A DNA stretch of 64,000 nucleotides from Acinetobacter lwoffii (GCF_029024105.1 NZ_CP118964.1:1-64000); one strand, 5' to 3'. Positions 1-8,213 are shown, numbered from the stretch's first letter. Notes: a model not told the origin generated them from the sequence alone. Numbers and translations: made by a program.

Positions 1-978
1 TTACCTATGAGTACTTTGATCTTTTGTTTTCCAAAGAGAGTATAGAATTCCTGTAAACAAGATGATGAACGTGATCGAAAGGGAGACTGGCGGTGGAATT
101 TTTGCTATACCTAATCCATCAGCTATAAAAATTTTTGATCCAATAAAGACTAACAATACTGCTAATGCGTACTTCAAATAATGGAAGCGGTCGACCATTG
201 CTGATAGGGCAAAATATAAAGCACGTAATCCCAAAATTGCGAAAATATTTGAAGTATAAACAATAAATGGATCTGTCGTAATCGCAAAAATCGCAGGAAC
301 ACTATCTATTGCAAAGATCAGATCTACAAATTCAATCATGATCAAGGCTAGAAAAAGTGGTGTCATAAACCAGGTTAATTGGTTAGTTTTTGGATCAATC
401 TTTTTCACCCAGAACTTCTCTGCATGAAGCTGCTCAGTGACACGAAATCTTTTTTTAATAAAGTTCAAAATAGGAGAATTTCCGACTTCATATTCTTTAT
501 CAACACTTAGCCACATTTTTATCCCTGTAAAAATAAGAAAGGCTGCAAATATATAAAGAACCCATGAAAATTGGCTAACCAGTGTTGCGCCCACGCCAAT
601 CATGATAGCTCTTAGAAAAATTACACCTATAATTCCCCAAAATAAGACTCTATGCTGATAAATTCTTGGTATCGAGAAATATGAAAAAATCATTGCAATG
701 ACAAAGATATTATCCATCGCTAATGATTTTTCAATTACAAAACCGGTTACATAGTTAATCCCTGCCGTGGGTCCGAGATACCACCACACCCATGCGCCGA
801 AAAGTAAACCTAATGTAATATAAAATGCTGATAGTGCTAAGCTTTCTTTAACACCAATCTCTCTTACCTTACGATGAAATACTCCAAGATCTAGAATAAG
901 CAGGACAAGTACAATAAGGATAAAGAAAATCCACATCCAAACAGGTTTATCTAAAAAATTCGAAAATAGAACGTCCAT
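1..978 (-). CDS. TerC family integral membrane protein
   Basis: About 325 residues with roughly nine hydrophobic segments. Two conserved acidic stretches of the TerC/Alx family are visible: KSLAMDNIFVIAMIF near residue 85 and EFVDLIFAIDSVPAIFAI near residue 220. Family members are inner-membrane proteins linked to metal (often manganese) export or tellurite tolerance; the substrate here is unknown. I chose the start at 978 (MDVLF) because the upstream extension to 1044 is hydrophilic and unlike the family N-terminus. The stop is the first three bases of the window. It lies outside the first pdif site, so it may belong to another module or to the backbone. Confidence 0.85.
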   Translation of the reverse strand: MDVLFSNFLDKPVWMWIFFILIVLVLLILDLGVFHRKVREIGVKESLALSAFYITLGLLFGAWVWWYLGPTAGINYVTGFVIEKSLAMDNIFVIAMIFSYFSIPRIYQHRVLFWGIIGVIFLRAIMIGVGATLVSQFSWVLYIFAAFLIFTGIKMWLSVDKEYEVGNSPILNFIKKRFRVTEQLHAEKFWVKKIDPKTNQLTWFMTPLFLALIMIEFVDLIFAIDSVPAIFAITTDPFIVYTSNIFAILGLRALYFALSAMVDRFHYLKYALAVLLVFIGSKIFIADGLGIAKIPPPVSLSITFIILFTGILYSLWKTKDQSTHR

Positions 979-1089
979 AGTTTTCCTCTGCATATACTTG
1001 TGCTTATATGAGAAGATATGCTCATTATCAATAATACTTGTCAATATTTATTTACATATAAAGATATATTCAGAATTCATAAATCCCCC

Positions 1090-1117
1090 ATTTAACATAA
1101 TGGCGGTTATACGAAAC
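1090..1117 (-). other. pdif site (XerD|XerC order on + strand)
   Basis: Read on the minus strand: XerC half GTTTCGTATAA, 6-bp spacer CCGCCA, XerD half TTATGTTAAAT. This fits the dif-like sites of Acinetobacter plasmids. It bounds the small RNA/HigBA module on the left. Confidence 0.85.
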
Positions 1118-1343
1118 GCCTTTTTAAATAGTATTATTTATCAAATAGTTAACTCAATAAATCCAAAACCCCAAAGATCAAAAAACAGACGTTTTAACAA
1201 CTCGTGTGTTTTTTAAGCAACTTTGTAATCTTTCGCCAATAAAATCGTCTAAAAAATGCTCAATTTTGGCATTTTCCCAATGTTCTCAGCTCTTCCAGGG
1301 CGAAAACTATCCCCAATTACTGTGGATGAAATTTAGGCTATTT

Positions 1344-1411
1344 TGTAAGCCCTGGCTCATACCAATCTCGGCCCTTTGCTGCTATCCGCAATACTGGAAA
1401 TTTCCTATCAT
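1344..1411 (+). promoter_or_regulatory. Candidate GacA-box promoter of small RNA copy A
   Basis: TGTAAG-CCCTGG-CTCATA at 1344-1361 resembles the GacA upstream activating sequence TGTAAG-N6-CTTACA (first half exact, second half 4 of 6). A -10 like TATCAT lies at 1406-1411, with no good -35, as expected for an activated promoter. The box is centred about 65 nt before the predicted start. Copy B has the same geometry. Confidence 0.5.
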
Positions 1412-1417
1412 GAAGAC

Positions 1418-1537
1418 ATAGAGAGCAGGATGCTCCAGATAAAAAGAATAAGATGAACAACAAGGAACGTGAGATCAGACAGGAGTCAGATCTAAGCGCC
1501 AAATATGGAAAAGCCCGACAGGATGTCGGGCTTTTTT
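1418..1537 (+). ncRNA. Candidate CsrA/RsmA-titrating small RNA, copy A
   Basis: No plausible coding frame. The element folds as GAGC-AGGAT-GCTC (1423-1435), then AGATC-A-GAC-AGGA-GTC-A-GATCT (1472-1493), then the terminator hairpin GCCCGAC-AGGAT-GTCGGGC (1513-1531). A further unpaired AAGGAACG lies near 1462. ANGGA motifs in hairpin loops are the hallmark of CsrB/RsmY/RsmZ RNAs, and ACAGGATGT in the last hairpin matches the core of the CsrA SELEX motif. A diverged copy at 10361-10482 keeps the loops and changes the stems in a compensating way. The start is inferred from the -10 at 1406. Function is inference; no Rfam search was possible. Confidence 0.6.
1512..1537 (+). terminator. Rho-independent terminator of small RNA A
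   Basis: An 8-bp GC-rich stem AGCCCGAC/GTCGGGCT with loop AGGAT, followed by a T run. Confidence 0.85.
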
Positions 1538-1615
1538 ATTGCCTATCCTTTCTCATTTGCAAAACAAACATAATGCCCCTAAAATATAGACTATAATCTA
1601 TATTTTGGTTGTGGT

Positions 1616-1972
1616 ATGTGGACAGTCATTACGACAGATCTATTTAATCAGTGGCTTGAACAGCAAGATGAACCTACACAAGAGAAGGTCCTAGCTGCCC
1701 TGGTTGTTCTACAGCAGCAGGGACCGAGTTTAGGCCGTCCTTTAGTAGATACTGTGTATGAGTCTAAATTTACCAATATGAAAGAACTGCGTGTTCAACA
1801 TCGCGGTAGACCCTTAAGAGCTTTCTTCGCATTTGATCCCTTACGACAGGCTATTGTTCTATGTATTGCTGATAAAGGCGGTAAAAAGCGTTTTTATAAA
1901 GACATGCTGGATATTGCAGATGAACAATACCAACTTCATCTCACTACCCTAGGAGATAAATCTAATGGCTAA
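1616..1972 (+). CDS. higB: HigB-type (Gp49-like, RelE superfamily) toxin
   Basis: 118 residues of the phage-derived Gp49-like/HigB family, type II mRNA-interferase toxins that act with the ribosome. Recognisable features are the N-terminal helices with DEPTQEKVLAALVVLQQQGPSLGRPLVDTV, the basic core MKELRVQHRGRPLRAFFAFDP, and the tail KGGKKRFYKDMLDIAD. The stop overlaps the following antitoxin gene by 8 bases, and the toxin-first order is typical of HigBA. It starts 79 nt after the small RNA terminator and lies in a pdif-bounded module, a common place for plasmid toxin-antitoxin pairs. An active toxin is likely because the frame is full length. Confidence 0.85.
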   Translation: MWTVITTDLFNQWLEQQDEPTQEKVLAALVVLQQQGPSLGRPLVDTVYESKFTNMKELRVQHRGRPLRAFFAFDPLRQAIVLCIADKGGKKRFYKDMLDIADEQYQLHLTTLGDKSNG

Positions 1973-2267
1973 GACTCTGCAAGAATTGTTAGCTAGCCGC
2001 TCTCCAGAGAGCCAAGCCCGTATTCAAAAAATGGCTGATGAATTACTGCTAGAAAATCAGCTTCATCTTATTCGTGAAGAACTCGAAATTTCTCAAAAAG
2101 AGCTTGCTGAAACTTTGGGAATAAAACAGCCATCGCTTTCAGCAATAGAAAATCGTGGCAATGATCTTAAGATTTCAACCATGAAAAAGTATGTTGAGGC
2201 AATGGGTGGGAAGCTCCGTATTGATGTAGAGCTTCCAACAGGAAAACATATAGGATTCAACGTTTAA
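1965..2267 (+). CDS. higA: HigA-type XRE antitoxin
   Basis: 100 residues with a helix-turn-helix of the XRE/Cro family at about residues 42-85 (ISQKELAETLGIKQPSLSAIENRGNDLKISTMKKYVEAM). It is translationally coupled to the toxin through an 8-base overlap. The family neutralises HigB and represses its own operon. A hairpin terminator follows its stop within 10 bases, closing the two-gene operon. Confidence 0.85.
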   Translation: MAKTLQELLASRSPESQARIQKMADELLLENQLHLIREELEISQKELAETLGIKQPSLSAIENRGNDLKISTMKKYVEAMGGKLRIDVELPTGKHIGFNV

Positions 2268-2272
2268 CAATA

Positions 2273-2300
2273 AAAATGGGAGCTATAGGCTCCCATTTTT
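2273..2300 (+). terminator. Terminator of higBA
   Basis: AAAATGGGAGC and GGCTCCCATTTTT form a stem with a short loop and T tract. Similar GGGAGC/GCTCCC terminators precede other pdif-adjacent sites in the window (15350, 16763, 20906). Confidence 0.8.
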
Positions 2301-2301
2301 A

Positions 2302-2312
2302 GATTCGTATAA
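2302..2312 (+). other. Half pdif site (XerC half) cut by IS6 fragment
   Basis: GATTCGTATAA follows the higBA terminator, exactly where a C|D pdif would be expected. The XerD half is missing because IS6 sequence begins here; the bases ATAACG fit both the site and the element. Confidence 0.5.
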
Positions 2313-2532
2313 CGTTGAACCCAACGGTAAATAGTCGTGTGATCAACATTCACACCCCGTTCGGCCAGCATTTCCTGCAGTTCACGATAGCTAATGCCAT
2401 ATTTACAATACCAGCGCACAGCCCAAAGAATGATTTCGCCCTGAAAATGCCGACCATGGAAAGGATTCATATGCTGCACCTTTAGCTAAAACAGTCTTCA
2501 GCTTACCATTCGTGGTTATTTGCAACAGTGCC
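2307..2532 (-). mobile_element. Truncated IS6-family element with transposase N-terminus
   Basis: The right end carries the terminal repeat GGCACTGTTGCAAAT (read on minus, ending at 2532). The transposase start MNPFHGRHFQGEIILWAVRW follows from 2470 down to about 2307, where the element breaks off after WVQRYTNL in the adjacent sequence. It matches the interrupted IS6 copy at 4328-8213 and points the other way. The two copies therefore bracket cadR and the CDF gene in inverted orientation. Confidence 0.85.
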
Positions 2533-2563
2533 GATTTTTTGAAAAAAGCATAGGTCTAGATAA

Positions 2564-2956
2564 TCAAGCTAGATTTTTTAAAACTCCACATTGGTCAATT
2601 GTACATAAGCCATCACAAGTACCTCTTAAATCAGATAGTTGTTCAATAAGCTTTTGTTGCTTGATTATATTTTCTCTGATAGCACTGACATGTAAGTCAA
2701 TTAATTCATTCACATCTGAACAATTTTTCTCAGGTTTGTCTTTATAGGTAAGTAATTGACGAATTTCATTCAAACTCATATTTAAAGTTCGGCAATTCAA
2801 AATAAATTTAATTCGCTCAACATAGCCTACATCGTAAAGGCGGTAATTTCCTTCCGTTCTTTCCGGTTCCGGAATTAAACCTTCCTTTTCATAAAACCTA
2901 ATTGTTAATACTGAACATGAGGTTTTTTTAGAGAGTTCACCAATTTTTAAATGCAT
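2564..2956 (-). CDS. cadR: CadR/PbrR-like MerR-family metal sensor
   Basis: 130 residues from MHLKIGELSKKT; longer upstream starts would run through the promoter. The N-terminal MerR winged helix (KIGELSKKTSCSVLTIRFYEKEGL) is followed by the dimerisation helix. Candidate metal-binding Cys lie in EKNCSDVNELIDLH (about residue 79) and in the tail CDGLC...DQCGVL, as in Cd(II)/Pb(II)-responsive CadR. It is divergent from the CDF transporter at 3034, and the shared intergenic region holds a MerR-type operator, so it most likely activates that gene in response to Cd, Zn or Pb. Confidence 0.85.
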   Translation of the reverse strand: MHLKIGELSKKTSCSVLTIRFYEKEGLIPEPERTEGNYRLYDVGYVERIKFILNCRTLNMSLNEIRQLLTYKDKPEKNCSDVNELIDLHVSAIRENIIKQQKLIEQLSDLRGTCDGLCTIDQCGVLKNLA

Positions 2957-2979
2957 TGAGTTAGTATTTCCAAAGATTC

Positions 2980-3010
2980 TTGACTCTATAGTAACTATAG
3001 GGATTCTAAT
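2980..3010 (+). promoter_or_regulatory. CadR-regulated promoter with MerR-type dyad
   Basis: -35 TTGACT (2980-2985) and -10 TCTAAT (3005-3010) are separated by 19 bp. The dyad CTATAG-TAA-CTATAG (2986-3000) lies inside this over-long spacer, the classic MerR-family arrangement. Confidence 0.75.
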
Positions 3011-3033
3011 ATTCAAAGTTTATAATTTTTTTA

Positions 3034-4326
3034 ATGGGTATAATTATGAGTGGTTGTGGATGTAGTAAAGAAACACCATGCGAAGATAAGAAATCTCAAC
3101 AAGAAAATCATCCATCAATTGCAGAAGCAAACAATTCAAAGAATTGTGATAATACGCTTAGCTGTTGTGGTGAAGAGGAAGAAAAAAAATCTTCATCTCC
3201 TTGCTGTAACACTTCAAACAGTTGTGAAGATACCGCTCAATCCTGTTGTGGTTCTGATCCCAAAGAAAATTTAAGCACTGAAGACGTTTTAAAAGATTCG
3301 CACTACATGAGTGAATACTTAGTTCCCAAAATGGATTGTTCTGCGGAAGAACAGATGGTTCGTATGGCGCTATCTTCAATTGATGGTGTTCAAAAACTCA
3401 TCTTTGATTTACCTAACCGTTCTTTAAAGGTTCTACATAATCAAAAAGATGAAAATATAACCACCAAACTTGAAGCTTTGGGTTTTGGTGCAAAGCTTGT
3501 GAAGACTGAAACTTATATAAGCAATCAACAGGCTAAGCAAACAAGTACCTACACCATTCCTAAAATGGATTGCTCTGCTGAAGAGCAAATGGTCCGTATG
3601 GCTCTTGCAGATATTGAAGCAGTTAAAGGTCTTACTTTTGATCTTCCCAATCGAAAACTGAAAGTCTTCCATAATGAAGGGATTCAGCAAATTACGGCTA
3701 AACTCGAAGGACTGGGTTTTGGGGCGAAACTTGATGAAACACAGCTTTCTACAGGCGATATACCTAATGAACCTGATCCTGTGAGACAAGCTAAAGTACT
3801 TAAACTGTTATTAGGCATTAATGCTCTACTGTTCTTTATAGAATTCATCAGCGGAATTATTGCTGCGTCTACAGGATTGATTGCTGATTCTCTAGATATG
3901 TTTGCCGATGCAGCCGTTTATGGTATTGCGCTATATGCCGTCGGAAAAGCTGCGAAATATCAAGTGAAAGCAGCCCATTTCGCAGGTTGGATTCAGTTAT
4001 TACTTGCTGTCATCGTGATTATTGATGTCATTAGACGATTCATGTTTGGAAGCGAGCCAGAATCAACGCTCATGATTGTTATTGGCCTGCTCGCACTTAT
4101 AGCTAACGTGACATGCTTATATCTTATTTCTGGTCATCGAGAAGATGGCGCACATATGAAAGCCAGTTGGATTTTCTCGGCGAATGACGTTGTCGTAAAT
4201 ATGGGCGTTATATTTGCCGGTGTACTCGTGGCGTGGACGGGATCAGCTTATCCAGACTTAATCATTGGCATACTGGTTTCTTTATTCGTACTTAATGGTG
4301 CCCGAAAAATTTTGGCTTTGAAGTAA
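3034..4326 (+). CDS. CDF-family cation transporter with Cys-rich leader and two HMA-like repeats
   Basis: 430 residues (an alternative start at 3046 gives MSGCGCS). Residues 5-75 are Cys-rich (CGCSKETPC, SCCGEEEE, SPCCN, SCCGSD). Two near-identical HMA-like repeats follow, each with PKMDCSAEEQMVRMAL, at about 98-160 and 172-235. The C-terminal 185 residues form a cation diffusion facilitator membrane domain. Its segment-2 motif DSLDMFAD is DxxxD-like. Segment 5 has FSANDVVVN, without the usual His. The family exports divalent metals by proton exchange. The soluble N-terminus probably senses or hands over metal. Expression is probably CadR-driven. The usual C-terminal cytoplasmic domain is absent. 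Confidence 0.8.
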   Translation: MGIIMSGCGCSKETPCEDKKSQQENHPSIAEANNSKNCDNTLSCCGEEEEKKSSSPCCNTSNSCEDTAQSCCGSDPKENLSTEDVLKDSHYMSEYLVPKMDCSAEEQMVRMALSSIDGVQKLIFDLPNRSLKVLHNQKDENITTKLEALGFGAKLVKTETYISNQQAKQTSTYTIPKMDCSAEEQMVRMALADIEAVKGLTFDLPNRKLKVFHNEGIQQITAKLEGLGFGAKLDETQLSTGDIPNEPDPVRQAKVLKLLLGINALLFFIEFISGIIAASTGLIADSLDMFADAAVYGIALYAVGKAAKYQVKAAHFAGWIQLLLAVIVIIDVIRRFMFGSEPESTLMIVIGLLALIANVTCLYLISGHREDGAHMKASWIFSANDVVVNMGVIFAGVLVAWTGSAYPDLIIGILVSLFVLNGARKILALK

Positions 4327-4452
4327 GGGCACTGTTGCAAATAACCACGAATGGTAAGCTGAAGACTGTTTTAGCTAAAGGTGCAGCATATGAATCCTTT
4401 CCATGGTCGGCATTTTCAGGGCGAAATCATTCTTTGAATAGCCACCAAAATT

Positions 4453-4925
4453 CTAGACACACATAACCATCTTTTGATGGGTCTTTTCATAATCTAATGG
4501 AGAACGCTGACCATTGGAACCATGTCTGCGTTTTGAATTATAGAACATCTCAATATATTCAAAGATATCTGATCTTGCTTCAGTTCTAGTTGCGTAGATT
4601 TTCTTTTTAATTCGTTCCCGCTTTAATAGCTGGAAGAAGCTTTCTGCAACAGCGTTATCATGGCAATTGCCTCTACGACTCATACTACTTTCAAGATTAT
4701 GATGCTTGAGAAATGTCTGCCATTCATGGCTAGTATATTGGCTGCCTTGATCAGAATGGATTAGGACTTTGTTCTTTGGATTTCTTCGCCACAGAGCCAT
4801 CAATAACGCATCTAAAACCAAATCTGTCGTGATTCTGGATTTCATAGACCAGCCAACAACAAGACGTGAAAACAGGTCAATCACCACCGCAAGATATAAC
4901 CACCCTTCATGTGTACGGATATAGG
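4453..4925 (-). CDS. IS3 transposase OrfB, second exon (DDE core)
   Basis: Encodes YIRTHEGWLYLAVVIDLFSR, then HSDQGSQY, then NCHDNAVAESFFQLLKRE, giving the second D and the E of the rve-type DDE domain; the first D (VTDI) is in exon 1. It joins exon 1 after VTDI. Translation in place would run out of the intron, so function depends on intron splicing. Confidence 0.85.
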
Positions 4926-6759
4926 GGTGAGTAGACCAAGGGAGTCTCACCCTTAGCCCCTCGCAGAACCGGACGTGAACCTCTCAGCTCATCCGGCTCC
5001 CATTATCCAACCGATGGTAAACATCCCATTTTCCAGTGCACAAAGGCATTTGGAAAATCACGCGCAAGTCGCCCTAAGGCATATCTAGCCCGTCTTTTAT
5101 GACGGGCCAAGTTTTTATACTTACGCCTCATCCAGCGTATAAGATAAGCATTCATGTGTTGCCAGATCGTTGACATTGCTGAACCATGGAATCGACCATA
5201 GTATTGCTGCCAGCCTTGAAGAATTGGATTAAATATTGCAGATAAATCACTTAATTCGCGATTACACATCAGATGTAGATGCCATTTCCGAATAGTCTGT
5301 CGCATTGTTTTAAGTGCATCACGACTGACTGCAGGAGAGAAATTTACATAAACTCTTTTATACTTGTCCACAGCCTTACGGGGCCTAAACGTGTACCCGA
5401 GAAAAGTAAATTGAACATCTGGATATGCTTGGCGACGATTCACATCTTGGCAATAAACAATCTTTGTCTTATCTGGATGCAATTCGAGTCCACATTCACG
5501 AAATCGTGCACCAATCTTTTGTAAAACAAGTTTGGCTTGAGATAAACTTCGGCAATGAATTACTCCATCATCCGCATAGCGGCAGAATCTTACACTCGCA
5601 AGATTCTTGGTAATCCACATGTCAAAAGCATAATGCATAAATAAATTAGCCAATAGAGGACTGATAACTCCACCTTGCGGTGTGCCGTGATTCCTTTCTA
5701 AAACTTGACCATCTACATTTTGCATAGGTGCTTTTAACCAGCGTTCTACATAGAGAAGAATCCATGGAATTTCGCAGTGTTTCTTAAGTGCACGCATGAG
5801 TAGATTATGGTCAATGTTATCAAATAGACCTTTGATATCAAATTCCACAACCCAGTCATACTCCCAACTTCGTCGTCTCACCACAGCTATCGCATCATGG
5901 GCTGAACGCCCTGGACGATATCCATAAGAGTTTGGATGAAATAGAGGATCAATCTGTGGCTCCAATATAAGCTTGACAGCTGTTTGTGCTACTCGATCCG
6001 CTACTGTTGGAATGCCTAACATACGTACCCCACCTGATTTCTTTGGAATCGGAACGCCTTTGACTGGCGGTGGAAAATAACTGCCTGAACAAAGTCGATT
6101 CCATAGTTTATACAGGTTGCCTTTTAAGTGGTGTTCGAATTGCTCAATAGATTCATGATCGATGCCTGCAGCACCGCCATTCTCTTTGACTTTCTTGAAT
6201 GCCTCCCAAATTAACGCTTTAGGAATGTTAAATGGTTTGGTCATAAAGCCTTGTTCCTCCTGCTTGTGCAGTTGACAAGACCGCAGACCTGGATAATGCA
6301 GCCCCTTCGCTCCATTACCATTACAGTAACTTCAACACTACTACGAGCTGCTCCGCCCCTTGGTGACGCATTGCTATTATCGGCCTTGCCTTTTGAGCTT
6401 GTACCTTTCGCTTGACATCGCCACCGAAGGTTCCCGCAGTTCAACGTAAAAGCCTGAATTAGGATCGCGCTGCCTCTACGCCGGACACCGAATGGCCCGT
6501 AAGCAGGTAACGGCCAAACTGATCGCGGGGCAACATCCATCCCCGGTTTTGATGTCATTTGAGTACTTTCGACACTTGAACGGCAGTTCACTGGTGTTCG
6601 CCTTCCTAATTCTTACCTGACGCCTTTACAACGCCTTTTCCATAACGCTCACGACCGGGACTTTTGATCCAAGCCGCTTATGGTGGTTTGCTACCTGCTC
6701 CTGCAAGCCGATAGCGAGGGGCCATACCCTCATCTCTTACGCCGCTTGCTGCGGCACAC
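4926..6759 (-). mobile_element. Group II intron inserted in IS3 orfB
   Basis: On the minus strand the intron begins GTGTGCCGC at 6759. It ends close to 4926 after a domain V-like stem (GAGCCGGA...TCCGGTTC, about 4957-5000) and a domain VI-like hairpin. Cutting it out joins VTDI to TYIRTHEG in frame. The exact 3' boundary is uncertain by 1-2 bases because of a run of four C. It encodes one reverse transcriptase and is about 1.8 kb. Confidence 0.8.
5003..6244 (-). CDS. ltrA: Group II intron reverse transcriptase/maturase
   Basis: 413 residues. Reverse transcriptase motifs are clear: GVPIPKKSGGVRMLGIPTV, YGYRPGRSAHDAI, VVEFDIKGLFDNIDH, GTPQGGVISPLLANL, and the catalytic RFCRYADDGVIHC. The C-terminal maturase region contains LSAIFNPILQGWQQYYGRF. 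No HNH endonuclease domain follows, so mobility would rely on other priming. The gene lies in the domain IV position between the ribozyme 5' part (6245-6759) and domains V/VI (below 5000). All YADD residues are intact, so splicing and retrohoming could be active. Confidence 0.9.
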   Translation of the reverse strand: MTKPFNIPKALIWEAFKKVKENGGAAGIDHESIEQFEHHLKGNLYKLWNRLCSGSYFPPPVKGVPIPKKSGGVRMLGIPTVADRVAQTAVKLILEPQIDPLFHPNSYGYRPGRSAHDAIAVVRRRSWEYDWVVEFDIKGLFDNIDHNLLMRALKKHCEIPWILLYVERWLKAPMQNVDGQVLERNHGTPQGGVISPLLANLFMHYAFDMWITKNLASVRFCRYADDGVIHCRSLSQAKLVLQKIGARFRECGLELHPDKTKIVYCQDVNRRQAYPDVQFTFLGYTFRPRKAVDKYKRVYVNFSPAVSRDALKTMRQTIRKWHLHLMCNRELSDLSAIFNPILQGWQQYYGRFHGSAMSTIWQHMNAYLIRWMRRKYKNLARHKRRARYALGRLARDFPNAFVHWKMGCLPSVG

Positions 6760-7159
6760 TAATGTCTGTCACCCATAATTGGTTCGGCTGAGTTGGATTA
6801 AACTGTCGATTTAAGCTATTTGCGGCAATGACAGCCGGAGTACCAGCGTAAGCTCTAGGTTTACGATATCCACGCTGTGATTTAAGACCATCTGCTTTCA
6901 TCAGTCGATGTACTCGATTGATCCCACAACTTTCGCCAACATCTTTCAAATCACAGTGAATCTTACGATAGCCATAGACTCCGCCAGATTCCAGCCAGAA
7001 TTGTTTAATCAGGCCTGAAAGCTGTTGCCGTTTCCTTGCAGTTTTACTGGTGGGTTGCTTTAACCATGCGTAATAACCACTGTGGTGAACATCTAACGTT
7101 GAACATAAACGACGAACAGGCCATATGTGCTGATTGTCCTGAATAAAGGCGTACCTCAT
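6760..7159 (-). CDS. IS3 transposase OrfB, first exon
   Basis: N-terminal part of OrfB with the HTH_21 region (IWPVRRLCSTLDVHHSGYYAWL, VYGYRKIHCDLKDVGESCGINRVHRLMKADGL) up to QPNQLWVTDI, which holds the first catalytic Asp. Unspliced, the frame ends at 6737 after a few intron-coded residues. It overlaps orfA by 4 bases, as usual for IS3 elements that use frameshifting. Confidence 0.85.
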
Positions 7160-7434
7160 TTGGACTGGCTTGCGAAGTACACCGCGGCCTTTTTTAATAT
7201 GTCCCTTTCTTCAGTGACCCTTTGCAGCTCTTTTTTTAATTTCGCTAATTCTGCACTTGGATCATTAGATTCTATCGTCTTGGGCTGCTGTGGATCATAA
7301 CGTTTAATCCAGGCATATAAACTATGTGTAGTCGTACCTAAACGAGCTGCGACATCAGCAACACTATGGCCTTTCTCTGTGACCTGTTTTACTGCTTCAA
7401 TTTTAAATTCTTCAGGGTATCGTTTACTGCTCAT
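7156..7434 (-). CDS. IS3 transposase OrfA
   Basis: 92 residues with a helix-turn-helix (RYPEEFKIEAVKQVTEKGHSVADVAARLGTTTHSLYAWIKRY) followed by a leucine-zipper-like coil (ELAKLKKELQRVTEERDILKKAAVYFASQ). This is the DNA-binding subunit of an IS3-type transposase, upstream of and overlapping orfB. Confidence 0.9.
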   Translation of the reverse strand: MSSKRYPEEFKIEAVKQVTEKGHSVADVAARLGTTTHSLYAWIKRYDPQQPKTIESNDPSAELAKLKKELQRVTEERDILKKAAVYFASQSK

Positions 7435-7507
7435 AAGTACCTCGTTAATTAGCCATTTTATCTAACTAAAAGGTGTCTACAAAATCGGTGGCTATTCACT
7501 TTGGGCT

Positions 7508-8161
7508 GTGCGCTGGTATTGTAAATATGGCATTAGCTATCGTGAACTGCAGGAAATGCTGGCCGAACGGGGTGTGAATGTTGATCACACGACTATTTAC
7601 CGTTGGGTTCAACGTTATGCTCCTGAAATAGAAAAACGTTTACGCTGGTATTGGCGTAATCCTACAGATCTGAGCTCGTGGCATATTGATGAAACCTATG
7701 TAAAAGTGAATGGACGATGGTCTTATCTGTATCGTGCAGTCGATCAACGTGGCGATACCATTGATTTTTATCTTTCTTCTAGACGTAATACCAAATCAGC
7801 ATATTGTTTTCTTGGAAAAATTTTAAATAATGTGAAGAAGTGGCAAATTCCACAAGTGATCAACACGGATAAAGCACCCACATATGGACGTGCTTTATCA
7901 CGGTTAAAACGGGAAGGTAAATGTCCACCAGACCTTGAGCACAGGCAGATTAAGTATAAAAATAACGTGATTGAATGTGATCATGGCAAGCTAAAGCGGA
8001 TCATCAGGGCCACATTAGGATTCAAATCTATGAAGACGGCTTATGCCACAATTAAAGGTATTGAAGTCATGCGTGCACTACGTAAAGGACAAGCATCGTC
8101 ATTTTATTATGGTCAGCCTCAGGGTGAAGTGTGTCTAATCAACAGGGTTTTCGGTCTCTAA
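7508..8161 (+). pseudogene. IS6 transposase, C-terminal part
   Basis: Carries the DDE domain of an IS26-like transposase: WHIDETYVKVNGRW (D1), VINTDKAPTYGRAL (D2) and NNVIECDHGKLKRI (E region), ending at GQASSFYYGQPQGEVCLINRVFGL. The N-terminal 16 or so residues are separated by the IS3/intron insertion, so the gene is broken as it stands. Confidence 0.9.
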
Positions 8162-8213
8162 GTACTTTTTAAAGGAAACATCATCGACTCAAATCTCTAT
8201 TTGCAACAGTGCC

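Larger units (their letters stand above)
4435..7498 (-). mobile_element. IS3-family element inside IS6, itself split by a group II intron
   Basis: Both ends read TGAATAGCCACC inwards (4435 and 7498) with a 3-bp target duplication CTT (4432-4434 and 7499-7501). It carries orfA (7156-7434) and orfB in two exons (6760-7159 and 4453-4925). The IS3 part alone is about 1.2 kb. Confidence 0.9.
4328..8213 (+). mobile_element. IS6-family element, interrupted by IS3 plus group II intron
   Basis: Terminal repeats GGCACTGTTGCAAAT at 4328 and its complement ending at 8213 enclose one IS6 element. Its transposase is cut between MNPFHGRHFQGEIIL (from 4390) and WAVRWYCKYGISY (from about 7502). Removing 4435-7498 plus one copy of the 3-bp duplication CTT restores the frame. 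The flanks (GAAGTAAG left, CGTGAAGG right) differ, so no target duplication remains and the element has recombined since insertion. Confidence 0.9.

Noticed and set aside
979..1060. yybP-ykoY manganese riboswitch in front of the TerC gene
   Set aside because: The leader is short and AT-rich with none of the conserved loops I would expect.
998..1421. Two small plus-strand frames upstream of small RNA A
   Set aside because: They cross the pdif site and the promoter region, have no family resemblance or ribosome sites, and the equivalent region at 10060-10300 does not keep the frame.
6241..6591. Minus-strand 116-residue frame inside the group II intron
   Set aside because: It lies in the ribozyme 5' domains; the high-GC structured RNA produces a chance open frame.
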